Source: Penium margaritaceum
Lineage: Eukaryota > Streptophyta > Zygnematophyceae > Desmidiales > Peniaceae
DNA length: 64,000 nucleotides
NCBI GenBank assembly: GCA_023375785.1
Contig: SZWC01000032.1
Location: forward strand, 745,566-809,565
Reading direction: 5' to 3'
Positions 12,131 to 24,829 of this stretch are shown here, piece after piece; within the stretch, counting starts at the first letter, position 1; each line of letters begins with the position of its first letter. Below the pieces are notes generated by a model. It saw nothing but the letters and a program-made list of their open reading frames with translations. It did no database searches and was not told the DNA's origin. The position numbers were made by a program, and so were the translations under genes.

Positions 12131-15100
12131 AAAGTTGTCAATACACAGTGAAACTCTTTTTATGATCTTCAGTGACACAATAATGCTTTGGTTGGTCATT
12201 GTGCATGGTAGCCACACCGTGCCACCACTTATCGAAGGTCTTTGTACTTGCTAGTCAATACCAAGTATTCCCAAACCATTGTTTCTCCATCTGCCCATTT
12301 TTTACTTGTATCATGAGTTGTGAATGTTGACCACACACACGCAACCTCTTTGGTCATGAGCAGTGATGTATGCCTACTTGGGTAGGTCATTTTGCACGGT
12401 AGCCCCACCGTGCCAATACATACGAAAGATATTTGTACTTGCTAGAAGATACATAGCGTTTTGAAACCATTGTTTCCACCCCTGACCATTTGTGACTCGA
12501 GTTATGCGTTTTCAACGCTGACCACATGAAGTGAAATGTGTTGGTCATGGTTAGTGACAGATGCATACTTTGGTTGGACACTGTGCATTGAAGCCACATT
12601 GTGCCACTACATATTCAATGTATTTGTACTTGCTAATCGATAACTAGTATTCGCAAACCATTACCGTCTGCCCTGCCCATTTGTGACTCGTGTTATAAGG
12701 TGTCAAAGTTTACCACACTTAGTGACATTATTTGGTCATGGTCAGTGACATATGCCTACTTTGGTTGGTCACCGTGCCACAGCGTATTGAAGCCCTTCGT
12801 GCTTGCTATTTGATACTTGGTGTTCCCAAACCATTGTTTCCCCCTCTGACCATTTGTGACTCGTAGTATGAGTTGTCAACGTTGACCACACACAGCGGAT
12901 TTCTTTGGACAAAGGCAGTACATATGCCTACTTTGGTCGGTCATTGTGCATGATAGCCACACTGTGCTACTACTGACTGAAGTTTGTTGTACCTTGTACT
13001 TGAGAACCAATATTCGCATAGCATTGTTTCCTCTCCTGACCGTTTGTGACTTGTGTTATGGTTTGTCAACGTTGACCACCCATATTGAAATTCTCTGGAC
13101 ATCATCTCACATATGCCTAGTTTGGTTGTTTGGTGTGCATATTAGCCACACTGTACCACTACGTGTTTAAGTTCTTTGTCCTTTCTAGTTGATACATAGT
13201 CTTCCCAAACCATTGTCTCTCCCTCTCACCAGTTGTGACTCGTGTTATGACTTGTCAATGTTGACCACACACAGTGGACTTATTCGGTCGTATTCAGTGA
13301 CGTATGCATCCGTTGGTTGGTCATTCTTCACGCTAGCCATACCGTGCCACTACTTGGTGAAGGTCTTTGGACTTGCTAGTTGATAACTAGTGTTCCCAAC
13401 CCATTGTTTTCCCCTCTGACCATTTGTGACTCGTGTTATGCGTTTTCAACGTTTACCACATGAAGTGAAATTTGTTGGTCATGGTTCGTGACATATGCAT
13501 ACTTTGGTTGGTCACTGTGCATTGAAGCCACATTGTGCCACTACATATTGAAGGTATTTGTACTTGCTAGTCGATAACTAGAATTCACAAACCATTATCT
13601 TCCATCCTGACCATTTGTGACTCGTGTTATGAGTTGTCAAAGTTTACCACACTTAGTGACATTATTTGGTCATGGTCAGTGACATATGCCTACTTTGGTC
13701 GGTCGTCGTGCATGGTCTCCACACCATGCCACAACTTATTGAATCCCCTTGTGCTTGCTATGTGATACTTGGTATTCCCAAACCATTGTTTCCCCCTCTG
13801 ACCATTTGTGACTCGTATTATGAGTTACCAGCGTTGACCACACTAAGAAGATTTCTTTGGTCAAAGGCAGTACATATGCCTACTTTGGTTGGTCATTGTG
13901 CATGGTAGCCACACCGTGCTACTTCTGACTGAAGGTCGTTGTACTTGGTAGTTGAGAATCAATATTCCCATGGAATTGTTTCATCTCCTGACCGTTTGTG
14001 ACTCGTGTTATGACTGGTCAACGTTGACCACCCATATTGAAATTCTCTGGACATCATCTCACATATGCCTAGTCTGGTTGTTTGGTGCACATACTAGCCA
14101 CACCGTGCCACTACATATTGAAGTTCTTTGTCCTTTATAGTCAATACACAGCCTTTGTAAACCATTATCTCTCCCTCTGACCATTTGTGACTCGTGTTAC
14201 GAGTTGTCAATGTTGACCACACATAGTGGAAATACTCGGTCATAGTGAGTGACGTATGCATCCTTTGGTTGGTCACTGTCCACGTTAGCCATACTGTGCC
14301 ACTGCTTGTTGAAGGTATTTGTACTTGCTAGTTGATAACTAGTGTTCCCAAAACATTGTTTTCCCCTCTGAACATTTGTGACTCATGTTATGCGTTTTCA
14401 ACATTGACCACTCACAGTGAAATTATTTTGGTCATGGGTTGTGACATATGGATACTTTGGTTTGTCAATGTGCATTGAAGCCACAATGTGCCACTACATA
14501 TGGAAGGTATTTGTACTTGCTAGTAGATAACTAGTATTGACAAACCATTACCTTCCACCCTGACCATTTGTGACCCGTGTTGTGAGTTGTCAAAGTTTAC
14601 CACACTTAGTGACAGTATTTGGTCATGGTCAGTGACATATGCCTACTTTGGTTGGTCATCGTGCATGGCCTCCACACCGTGCGACAACTGATGACGCCCC
14701 TTGTGCTTGCTATTTGATACTTGGTGTTCCCAAACCATTGTTTCCCCCTCTGACCATTTGTGACTCCTACTATGAGTTGTGAACGTTGACCACACACATC
14801 GGATTTCTTTGGACAAAGGCAGTACATATGCCTACTTTGGTCGGTCATTGTGCATGGTAGGCACACAGTTCTACTAATGACTGAAGGTCGTTGTACTTGG
14901 TAGTTTAGAACCGATACTCCCATGGCATTGTTTCCTCTCTTGACCGTTTGTGACTCGTGTTATGGTTGGTCAACGTTGACCACCCATATTGAAATTCTCT
15001 GGACATCATCTCACATATGCCTAGTCTGGTTGTTTCGTGTGCATAGTAGCCACACCGTGCCACTACGTATTGAAGTTCTTTGTCCTTTCTAGTCGATACA

Positions 15101-17474
15101 TAGTCTTCCCAAACCATTGTCTCTCCCTCCGACCATTTGTGACTCGTGTTATGAGTTGTCAATGTTTACCACACATAGTGGACTTATTCGGTCGTATTCA
15201 GTGACGTATGCATCCTTTGGTTAGTCATTCTTCACGCTAGCCATACCGTGCCATTACTTGTTGAAAGTCTTTGGACTTGCTAGTTGATACCTAGTGTTCC
15301 CAACCCATTGTTTTCCCCTCTGACCATTTGTGACTCGTGTTATGCGTTTTCAATGTTTACCACATGAAGTGAAATTTGCTCGTCATGGTTCGTGACATAT
15401 GCATACTTTGGTTGGTCACTGTGCATTGAAGCCACATTGTGCCACTACATATTGAAGGTATTTGTACTTGCTAGTCGATGACTAGTATTCACAAACCATT
15501 ATCTTCCACCCTGACCATTTGTGACTCGTGTTATGAGTTGTCAAAGTTTACCACACTTAGTGACATTATTTGGTCATGGTCAGTGACATATGCCTACTTT
15601 GGTTGGTCATCGTGCATGGTCTCCACACAGTGCCACAACTTATTGAAGCCCATTGTTCTTGCTATGTGATACTTGGTATTCCCAAACCATCGTTTCCCCC
15701 TCTTACCATTTGTGACTCGTATTATGAGTTACCAACGCTGACCACACAAAGCGGATTTCTTTGGTCAAAAGGCAGTACATATGCCTACTTTGGTCGGTCA
15801 TTGTGCATTTTAGCCACGCCGTGCTACTACTGACTGAAGGTCGTTGTACTTGGTAGTTGAGAACCGATATTCCCATGGCATTGTTTCCTCTCTTGACCGT
15901 TTGTGACTCGTGTTATGGTTGGTCAACGTTGACCACCCATATTGAAATTCTCTGGACATCATCTCACATATGCCTAGTCTGGTTGTTTCGTGTGCATAGT
16001 AGCCACACCGTGCCAATGCGTATTGAAGTTACTTGTCCTTTCTAGTCAATACATAGGCTTCTTAAACCATTGTCTCTCCCTCTGACCATTTGTGACTTGT
16101 CTTACGAGTTGTCAATGTTGACCACACATAGTGGAATTTTTCGGTCGTATTTAGTGACATATGCATCATTTGGCTGGTCACTGTGCACGCTAGCCATACC
16201 GTGCTACTGCTTGTTGAAGGTCTTTGTACTTGCTAGTTGATAACTAGTGTTCCCAACCCATTTTTTTCCCGTCTGACCATTTGTGACTCATGCTATGCGT
16301 TTTCAACGTTGACCACACACTGTGAAATCCTTTTGGTCATAGTTTATGACATATGCATACTTTGGTTTGTCACTGTGCATTGAAGCCACATTGTGCAACT
16401 ACATATGGAAGGTATTTGTACTTGCTAGTCGATAACTAGTATTGACAAACCATTACCTTCCACACTGACCATTTGTTACCCGTGTTATGAGTTGTAAAAG
16501 TGTACCACACTTAGTGACAGTATTTGGTCTCGGTCAGTGACATATGCCTACTTTGGTTGGTCATCGTGCATGGCTTCCACACCGTGCGACAACGCGTTGA
16601 AGCCCCTTGTGCTTGCTATTTGATACTTGGTGTTCCAAACCATCCTTTCCCCCTCAGACCATTTGTGACTAGTATTATGAGTTGTCAATGTTGACCACAC
16701 ACAACGGATTTCTTTGGTCAAAGGCAGTACATATGCCTACTTTGGTCGGTCATTGTGCATGGTAGCCACACCGTGCTACTACAGGCTGAAGGTCGGTGTA
16801 CTTGGTAGTTGAGAACCAATATTTCCATAGCATTGTTTCATCTCCTGACCATTTGTGACTCGTGTTATGGTTGGTCAACGTTGACCACCCATATTGAAAT
16901 TCTCTGGACATCGTCTGAAATATGCCGAGTCTGGTTGTTTGGTGTGCATATTAGCCACACCGTGCCACTACGTGTTGAAGTTATTTGTCCTTTCTAGTCA
17001 ATACATAGTTTTCTTAAACCATTGTCTCTCCCTTTGACCATTTGTGACTCGTGTTACGAGTTGTTAATGTTCACCACACATAGTGGACTTATTCGGTCTC
17101 AGTCAGTAATGTATGCATCCTTTGGTCGGTCATCGTGCGCGCTAGCCATACCGTGTCACAATTTGTTGAAGGTATTTGTAATTGCTAGTTGAGAACTAGT
17201 GTTCCCAAACCATTGTTTTCCCCTCTGACCATTTGTGACTCATGTTTTGCGTGGTCAACGTTGATCACACACTGTGAAATTCTTTTGGTCATGGTTTGTG
17301 ACATATGCATACTTTGGTTGGTCACTGTGCATTGAAGCCACATTGTGCCACTACACATTGAAGGCATTTGTACTTGCTAGTCAATAACTAGTAGTCACAA
17401 ACCATTCTCTTCCACCCTGACCATTTGTGACCTGTGTTATGAGTTGTCAAAGTTTACCACACTTAGTGACAGTA

Positions 17475-18424
17475 TTTGGTCATGGTCAATTACATATGCC
17501 TATTTTGGTTGGTCATCGTGCATGGCCTCCACACCGTGCCACAACGTATTGAAGCCCATTGTGCTTGCTATGTGATAATTGGTGTTCCCAAACCATTGTT
17601 TCCCCCTCTTACCATCTGTGTCTCGTATTATGAGTTGCCAGCGTTGACCACACAAAGCGGATTTCTTTGGTCAAAGGCAGTACATATGCCTACTTTGGTC
17701 GGTCATTGTACATGGTAGCCACACCGTGCTACTACAGACTAAAGGTCGTACTTGGTAGTTGAGAACCGATATTTCCATAGCATTGTTTCATCTCCTGACC
17801 ATTTGTGACTCGTGTTATGGTTGGTCAATGTTGACCACCCATATTGAAATTCTCTGGACATCATCTCACATATGCCTAGTCTGGTTGTTTGGTGTGCATA
17901 TTAGCCACACCCTGCCACTACGTATCAAAGTTATTTGTTCTTTCTAGTCAATACATAGGCTTCTTAAACCTTTGTCTCTCCCTCTGACCATTTGTGACTC
18001 GTCTTACGAGTTGTCAATGTTGACCACACATAGTGGATTTATTCGGTCGTAGTCAGTGACGTATGCATCATTTGGTTGGTCACTGTGCACGCTAGCCATA
18101 CCGTGCCACTGCTTGTTGAAGGTCTTTGTACTTGCTAGTTGATAACTAGTGTTCCCAAACCATTGTTTTCCCGTCTGACCATTTGTGACTCATGTTATGC
18201 ATTTTCAAGATTGACCAAACACTGTGAAAGTCTTTTCGTCATGGTTTATGACATATGCATACTTTGGTTTGTCACCGTGCATTGAAACCACATTGTGCCA
18301 CTACATATGGAAGGCATTTGTACTTGCTAGTCGATAACTAGTATTGACAAACCATCACCTTCCACCCTGACCATTTGTGACCCGTGTTATGAGTTGTCAA
18401 AGTTTACCACACTTAGTGACAGTA
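17475..18424 (+). repeat. Representative complete 5-monomer HOR of family A
   Basis: A clean example of the higher-order unit, 950 bp long. Its monomers start at about 17475 (type 1), 17666 (type 2), 17853 (type 3), 18042 (type 4) and 18234 (type 5), giving lengths of 191, 187, 189, 192 and 191 bp. The next type 1 monomer starts at 18425. By eye, monomers within the unit differ far more from each other than same-type monomers of neighbouring units do. That is the defining property of a higher-order repeat. Confidence 0.9.
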
Positions 18425-19307
18425 GTTGGTCATGGTCAGTGACATATGCCTACTTTGGCTGGTCATCGTGCATGGCCTCCACACCGTGCCACGACGTATT
18501 GAAGCCCCTTGTGCTTGCTATTTGATACTTGGTGTTCTCAGACCATTCTTTCCCCCTCTGGCCATTTGTGACTCGTATTATGAGTTGTCAACGATGACCA
18601 CACACAGCGGAATTCATTGGTCAAAGACAGTACATATGCCTACTTTGGTCGGTAATTGTGCATGGTAGCCACATCGTGCTACTACTGACTGAATGTCGTT
18701 GTACTCGGTAGTCAAGAATCGATTTTTCCATAGCATTATTTCATCTCCTGACCGTTTGTGACTCGTGTTATGGTTGGTCAACGTTGACCACCCATATTTA
18801 AATTCTCTGGACATAATCTGACATATGCCGAGTCTGGTTGTTTGGTGTGCATATTAGCCACACCGTGCCACTACGTGTTGAAGTTATTTGTCCTTTTTAG
18901 TCAATACATAGTTTTCTTAAACCATTGTCTCTCCCTCTGACCATTTGTGACTCGTGTTACGAGTTGTCAATGTTCACGACACATAGTGGACTTTTTCGGT
19001 CTTAGTCTGTGACGTATGCATCCTTTGGTTGGTCACTGTGCGCGCTAGCCATACCGTGCCACAGATTGTGGAAGGTATTTGTAATTGCTAGTTGAGAACC
19101 AGTGTTCCCAAACCATTGTTTTCCCGTCTGACCATTTGTGACTCATGTTATGCATTTTCAACGTTGACCACACACTGTGAAATTCTTTTGGTCATGGTTT
19201 ATGGCATATGCATACTTTGCTTTGTCACCGTTCATTGAAGCCACATTATGCCACTACATATGGAACGTATTTGTACTTGCTAGTTGATAACTAGTAGTCA
19301 CAAACCA

Positions 19308-21410
19308 TTCTCTTCCACCCTGACCATTTGTGACCCGTGTTATGAGTTGTCAAAGTTTACCACACTCAGTGACATTATTTGGTCATGGTCAGTGACATGT
19401 GCCTACTTTGGTTGGTCATCGTGCATGGCCTCCACACCGTGCCACAACGTATTGAAGCCCTTGTGCTTTCTATTTGATACTTGGTGTTCCCAAACCATTC
19501 TTTCCCCCTATGACCATTTGTGACTCGTATTATGAGTTGTCAACGTCGACCACACACAGCGGATTTCTTTGGTCAAAGGCAATACATATGCCTACTTTGG
19601 TCGGTCATTGTGCATGGTAGCCACACCGTGCTACTACTGAATGAAGGTCGTTGTACTTGGTAGTTGATAACCGATTTTTCCATAACATTGTTTCATCTCC
19701 TGACCGTTTGTGACTCGTGTTATGGTTGGTCAGCGTTGACTACCCATATTGAAATTATTAGCACATCATCTGACATATGCCTAGTCTGGTTGTTTGGTGT
19801 GCATATTAGCCACACCGTGCCACTGCGTGTTGAAGTTATCTGTCCTTTCTAGTCAATACATAGGCTTCTTAAACCATTGTCTCTCCCTCTGACCATATGT
19901 GACTCGTGTTACGAGTTGTCAACGTTGACCACACATAGTGGATTTTTTCAGTCTCAGTCAGTGACGTATGCATCCTTTGGTTGGTCACTGTGCACGCTAG
20001 CCATACCGTGCCACTGATTGTTGAAGGTATGTGTACTTGCTATTTGATAACTAGTGTTCCCAAACCATTGTTTCCCCCTCTGAGCATTTGTGACTCATAT
20101 TATGCGTTTCCAGCATTGACCACACACTATGAAATTCTTCTGGTCATGGTTTGTGACATATGCATACTTTGGTTGGTCACTGTGCATTGAAGCCACATTG
20201 TGCCACTACATATTGAAGGTATTTTTACTTGCTAGTCGATAACCAGTAATCACAAACCATTCCCTTCCACCCTGACCATTTCTGACCAGTGTTATGAGTT
20301 ATCAAAGTTTACCACACTCAGTGACATTATTTGGTCATGGTCAGTGACATGTGCCTACTTTGGTTGGTCATCATGCATGGTCTCCACACCTCGCCACAAC
20401 TCATTGAAGCCCCTTGTGCTTGCTATGTGATACTTGGTATTTCCAAACCATTGTTTCCCCCTCTTACCATTTGTGACTCGTATTATGAGTTGGCAGCGTT
20501 GACCACACAAAGCGGATTTCAGGCAGTACATATGCCTACTTTGGTCGGTCATTGTGCATGGTAGCCACACCGTGCTACTACTGACTGAAGATCGTTGTAC
20601 CTGGTAGTTGAGAACTGATATTCCCATGGCGTTGTTTCCTCTCCTGACTGTTTGTGACACGTGTTATTGTTGGTCAACGTTGACCACCCATATTGAAACT
20701 CGCTGGACATCATCTCACATATGCCTAGTCTGGTTGTTTGGTGTGCATATTAGCCACACCGTGCCACTACGTATTGAAGTTATTTGTCCTTTAAAGTCAA
20801 TACATAGGCTTCTTAAACCATTGTCTCTCCCTCTGACCATTTGTGAATCGTCTTATGAGTTGTCAATGTTGACCACACATAGTGGAATTATTCGGTCGTA
20901 GTCAGTGACGTATGCATCAGTTGGGTGGTCACTGTGCACGCTAGCCATACCGTGCCACTGCTTATTGAAGGTCTTTGTACTTGCTAGTTGATAACTAGTG
21001 TTCCCAATCCATTGTTTTCCCGTCAGACCGTTTGTGACTCATGTTATGCGTTTTCAACGTTGACCACACACTGTGAACTTCTTTTGGTCATGGTGTATGA
21101 CATATGTATACTTTGGTTTGTCATTGTGCATAGAAGCCACATTGTGCCACTACATATGGAAGGTATTTGTACTTGCTAGTCAATAACTAGTATTGACAAA
21201 CCATTACCTTCCACCCTGACCATTTGTGACCCGTGTTATGAGTTGTCAAAGTTTACCACACTTAGTGACAGTATTTGGTCATGGTAAGTGACATATGCCT
21301 ACTTTGGTTGGTCATCGTGCATGGCCTCCACACCGTGCCACAATGTATTGAAGCCCCTTGTGCTTGCTATTTGATACTTGGTGTTCCCAAACCATTCTTT
21401 CCCCCTGTGA
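19308..21410 (+). repeat. Family A segmental duplication, right copy, ending at an LTR
   Basis: The partner of 7410-9512 at an offset of 11898. Its last matching bases are CCCCCTGTGA (21401-21410). The next base belongs to a truncated LTR. The two bases GA before the border are shared by both parents, so the join has at most a few bases of microhomology. This is the right end of family A in the window. Confidence 0.9.
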
Positions 21411-21762
21411 GGAGAGAGTGGTGAGCAAAAGACAACAGAGGCGAGCAGAGCAAGAGCACGGTGGAAAAGCCGCGGAACCAAAGGGAACAGGATGGATAGA
21501 TTTGTTCTAGTTAGCTTTTTCAAGGGAATGAACGTCCTCGTTATATCCAACAGAACAGGGGTAAACGGCTTCTTTCCGCTAGCCAGACGCGGGTGACAGA
21601 TTTATCACTTTATTACGAGATCACTTGACGTGTCGGTTCAAATAGTCATGAGATCGGAGAGCTAGTGAGTCAAGGTGGTTCTGATGATATTATAACATTC
21701 TCGAGGCTCGGATTTACCAAGAGGTGGGAGGAGTGAGTCTGGTTCTTACTGTATCTCCAACA
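21411..21762 (-). mobile_element. Truncated LTR fragment at the A/B satellite border
   Basis: It matches 32278-32629 of the complete solo LTR, base for base in length, ending with the same TCTCCAACA terminus. Roughly the first 245 bp of the LTR (plus-strand left side) are missing. To the right lies family B starting TATCTGCACTGTGATTGG, the same context as at the solo LTR. It is therefore a duplicate of one insertion that originally sat in family B. Orientation is inferred from similarity to the full element at 52310-55789. It is a fossil fragment with no coding capacity. Confidence 0.85.
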
Positions 21763-22400
21763 TATCTGCACTGTGATTGGACACTCTGACCGTGGCTGAC
21801 TCGTGTTATGATTCATAGCCGTTTAAAGTACTTGGTAAACTTTGTGGTCATGGTCAGTGGCACATGCCCTTTTTTTCAAGGCATTGCGCACAATAGCCAT
21901 GCCAAGCCACTGGTTTTTACCTTTTTTATACCTGCAAAATCATGCATATTAGATATACGCTCTGATTGGGCACTCTGACCGTGGATGACTCGTGTTACGA
22001 TGCGTGGAAGTTAAAGTCACTTGGTAAACTTTGTGGTCATGGTCATTGGCACATGCCAACTTTGTCAAGGCATTGCACACAATAGCCACACCGAGCCACC
22101 AGTATTCTACCTTGTTTATACCTGCAAGATCATGCCTAGTACATCTGCACTGTGATGGGACACTCCGAACGTGGCTGAATCGTGTCACGATTTGTCGACT
22201 TTAAAGTCACTTGGTTAACTTTGTTATCATGGTCTGTGGCACATGCCAACTTTGTCAAGGCATTGCGCACAATAGCCACAACGAGCCACCAGTATTCTAC
22301 AAAATTTGCACCTCCAAGATCATGCCTAGTACATCTGCACTATGATTGGACACTCTTACCATGGCTGACTCGTGTTATGATCAATAGAAGTAAAAGTCAC
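21763..22400 (+). repeat. Family B flank duplicated together with the LTR (copy 1)
   Basis: This stretch shares rare variants with 32630-34020: ACATGCCCTTTTT, GTGGATGACTCGTGTTACGA, and TCTACAAAATTTGCACCTCC (22295 here, 33920 there). The offset is 10867 near the LTR and 11625 further right. The difference of 758 bp equals four monomers gained in the other copy or lost here. Confidence 0.85.
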
Positions 22401-22409
22401 TTGGATTCA

Positions 22410-22900
22410 TTTGTGGTCATGGTCAGTGGCACATGCCAACTTTGTCAAGGCATTGCGCACAACAGCCACACCGAGCCACCAGTATTCTGCCTTGTTTATA
22501 CCTGCAAGGGCATGCCCATAATATCCCCACTGCGATTGGACACTCTTACTGTGGCTGACTCGTGTTCTGACTCATAGCCATTTAAGGTACTTGGTAAACT
22601 TTGAGGTCATAGTCAGTAGCACATGCAAATTTTGTCAATGCATTGCGCAGAATAGCCGTGCCAAGCCACCGGGTTTTTACCTTGTTTATACCTGCAAGGT
22701 CATGCATATTATATGTGCACTGTGATTGGGCACTCTGACTGTGGCTGACTCGCGTTACGATTCGTATAAGTTAAAGTCACTTGGTAAATTTTGTGGTCAT
22801 TGTCAGTGGCACATGCCAACTTTGTCAAGGCATTGCGCACAATAACCGTGCCAAGTCACCGGTTTTTTACCTTGTTTACACCTGCAAGATCATGCCTAGT
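22410..22900 (+). repeat. Family B duplication shared with 40.8-41.3 kb
   Basis: The rare string GCCCATAATATCCCCACTGC occurs here at 22513 and again at 40915, an offset of 18402. Neighbouring variants also agree: ACAACAGCCACACC, AACTTTGAGGTCAT and CTGACTCGCGTTACG. The right copy has lost about 20 bp near 41115. Confidence 0.75.
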
Positions 22901-23189
22901 ACATCTGAACTGTGAGTGGGCACTCTGACTGTGGCTGACTCGTGTTACGATTCCTAGAGGTTAAAGTCACCTGGTAAGCTTTGTGGTCATGGTCAAGGGC
23001 ACACGCCAACTTTGTCAAGGCATTGCGCAAAGTAGCCACACCGAGCCACCAGTATTCTACCTTGTTTGCACCTGCAAGATCATGCCTAGTACATCAGCAC
23101 TGTGATTGGACACTCTGACCGTGGCTGACTCGTGTTATGATTTGTAGAAGTTAAAGTCACCTGGTAAACTTTGTGGTCATGGTCAGTGG

Positions 23190-23579
23190 CACATGCCAAC
23201 TTTGTGAAGGCACTGCGTACAATAGCCACACCCAGCCACCAGTGTTCAACCTTGTTTACACCTACAACATCATGCCTAGTACATATGCACTTTGATTGAA
23301 CACTCTGAACGTAGCTGGCTTGTGTTATGGTCAATATAAGTAAAAGTCACTTGGATACATTTGTGGTCATGGTTAGTGGCACATGCCAACTTTGTGAAGG
23401 CACTGCGTACAATAGCCACACCCAGCCACCAGTGTTCAACCTTGTTTACACCTACAACATCATGCCTAGTACATATGCACTTTGATTGAACACTCTGAAC
23501 GTAGCTGGCTTGTGTTATGGTCAATATAAGTAAAAGTCACTTGGATACATTTGTGGTCATGGTTAGTGGCACATGCCAA
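23190..23579 (+). repeat. Perfect tandem duplication of one family B monomer
   Basis: Two consecutive 190-bp monomers are identical as far as I can check, including rare variants such as AAGGCACTGCGTACAATAG and GAACACTCTGAACGTAGC. Other neighbours in the array differ at many sites, so this doubling is very recent. Confidence 0.9.
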
Positions 23580-24829
23580 CTTTGTCAAGGCATTGTGCAC
23601 AATAACCACACCGAGCCACAAGTATTCTACCTTGTTTATACCTGCAAGGTCATGGTCAGTATATCTGCTCTATGATTGGACACTCTTTCCGTGGCTGACT
23701 TGTGTTATGATTCATAGCCGTTTAAGGTACTTGGTACACTTTCTGGTCATGGTCAGTGGCACATGCCAACTTTGTCAAGGCATTGCGCACAATAGCCGTG
23801 TCAATCCACCGGGTTTTTACCTTGTTTATACCTGCAAGGTCATGCATATTAGATGTGCATTGTGGTTGGACACTCTCGCCGTCGCTGACTCGTGTTATGA
23901 TCAATAGAAGTAAACGTCACTTGGATACATTTGTGGTCATGGTCAGTGGCACATGCCAATTTTGTCAAGGCATTATACACAATAACCACACGGAGCCACC
24001 ACTATTGTACCTCGTTTATACATGCAAGGTCATTCCCAGTATATCTGCATTGTGATTGGACACTCTGACTGTGGCTGACTCGTGTTAAGATTCATAGCCG
24101 TTTAAGGAACTTGGTAAACTTTGTGGTCATGGTCAGTGGCACATGCCAACTTTGTCAAGGCATTGCGCACAATAGCCAGAACGAGCCACCAGAATTGTAC
24201 CTTGCTTGTACCTGCAAGATCATGCGTAGTAAATATGCACTCTTATTGGACTCTCTGACCGTGGCTGACTTTTGTTGTTATCAATAGAAGTAAAAGTCAC
24301 TTGGATACATCTGTGGTCATAGTCAGTGGCACATGTCAACTTTGTGAAGGCATTACGCACAATAACCACACCGAGCCACCAGTATTCTACCTTGTTTGCA
24401 CCTGCAAGATCATGCCTAGTATATTTGCACTATGATTGGACACTCTGACCGTGGCTGACTCGTGTTATGATCAATAGAAGTAAAAGTCACTTGGATACAT
24501 TTGTGGTCATGGCTAGTGGCACATGCCAACTTTTTCAAGGCATTGTCCACAATAGCCACACCGAGCCACCTGTATTCTACCTTGTTTATACGTGCAAGGT
24601 CATGCCCAGTATATCTGCACTGTGATTGGGGTTTCTGACCCTGGCTGACTCGTGTTATGATCAATAGAAGTAAAAGTCACTTGGATACATTTGTGGTCAT
24701 GGTCAGTGGCACATGCCAACTTTGTCAAGGCATTGCGCACAATAGCCACACCGAGCCACCAGTATTNTCTACCTTGTTTGAACCTGCAAGATCATGCCTA
24801 GTACATCTGCACTGTGATTGGACACTCTG

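Larger units (their letters stand above)
1..21410 (+). repeat. Satellite family A array (about 190-bp monomers, 5-mer HOR of about 952 bp)
   Basis: A tandem array of diverged monomers, each close to 190 bp. Five monomer types recur in fixed order. Type 1 opens with TTTGGTCATGGTCAGTGAC, type 2 has GGTCAAAGGCAGTACATATG, type 3 has CTGGACATCATCTCACATAT, type 4 has TCGGTCGTAGTCAGTGACGT and type 5 has GGTCATGGTTTGTGACATAT. Type 1 recurs near 973, 1925, 2686, 3639, 4592, 5634, 6527, 7479, 8432, 10329, 11282, 13665, 15569, 17475, 18425, 19378 and 20330, mostly 946-954 bp apart. Exceptions have visible causes: inserts, a 59-bp deletion near 6120, a 22-bp deletion near 12770 and a monomer rearrangement at 2490. 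I see no gene in it. A role in centromere or heterochromatin structure is inference from the repeat type only. Confidence 0.95.

Noticed and set aside
974-21180. Many open frames of 60-80 codons with nearly the same translation (for example MVMVSDICLLWLVIVHGLH...), recurring about every 950 bp
   Set aside because: They follow the satellite period and change frame because the HOR length is not a multiple of three. They lack start context and codon bias and are open only by chance composition.
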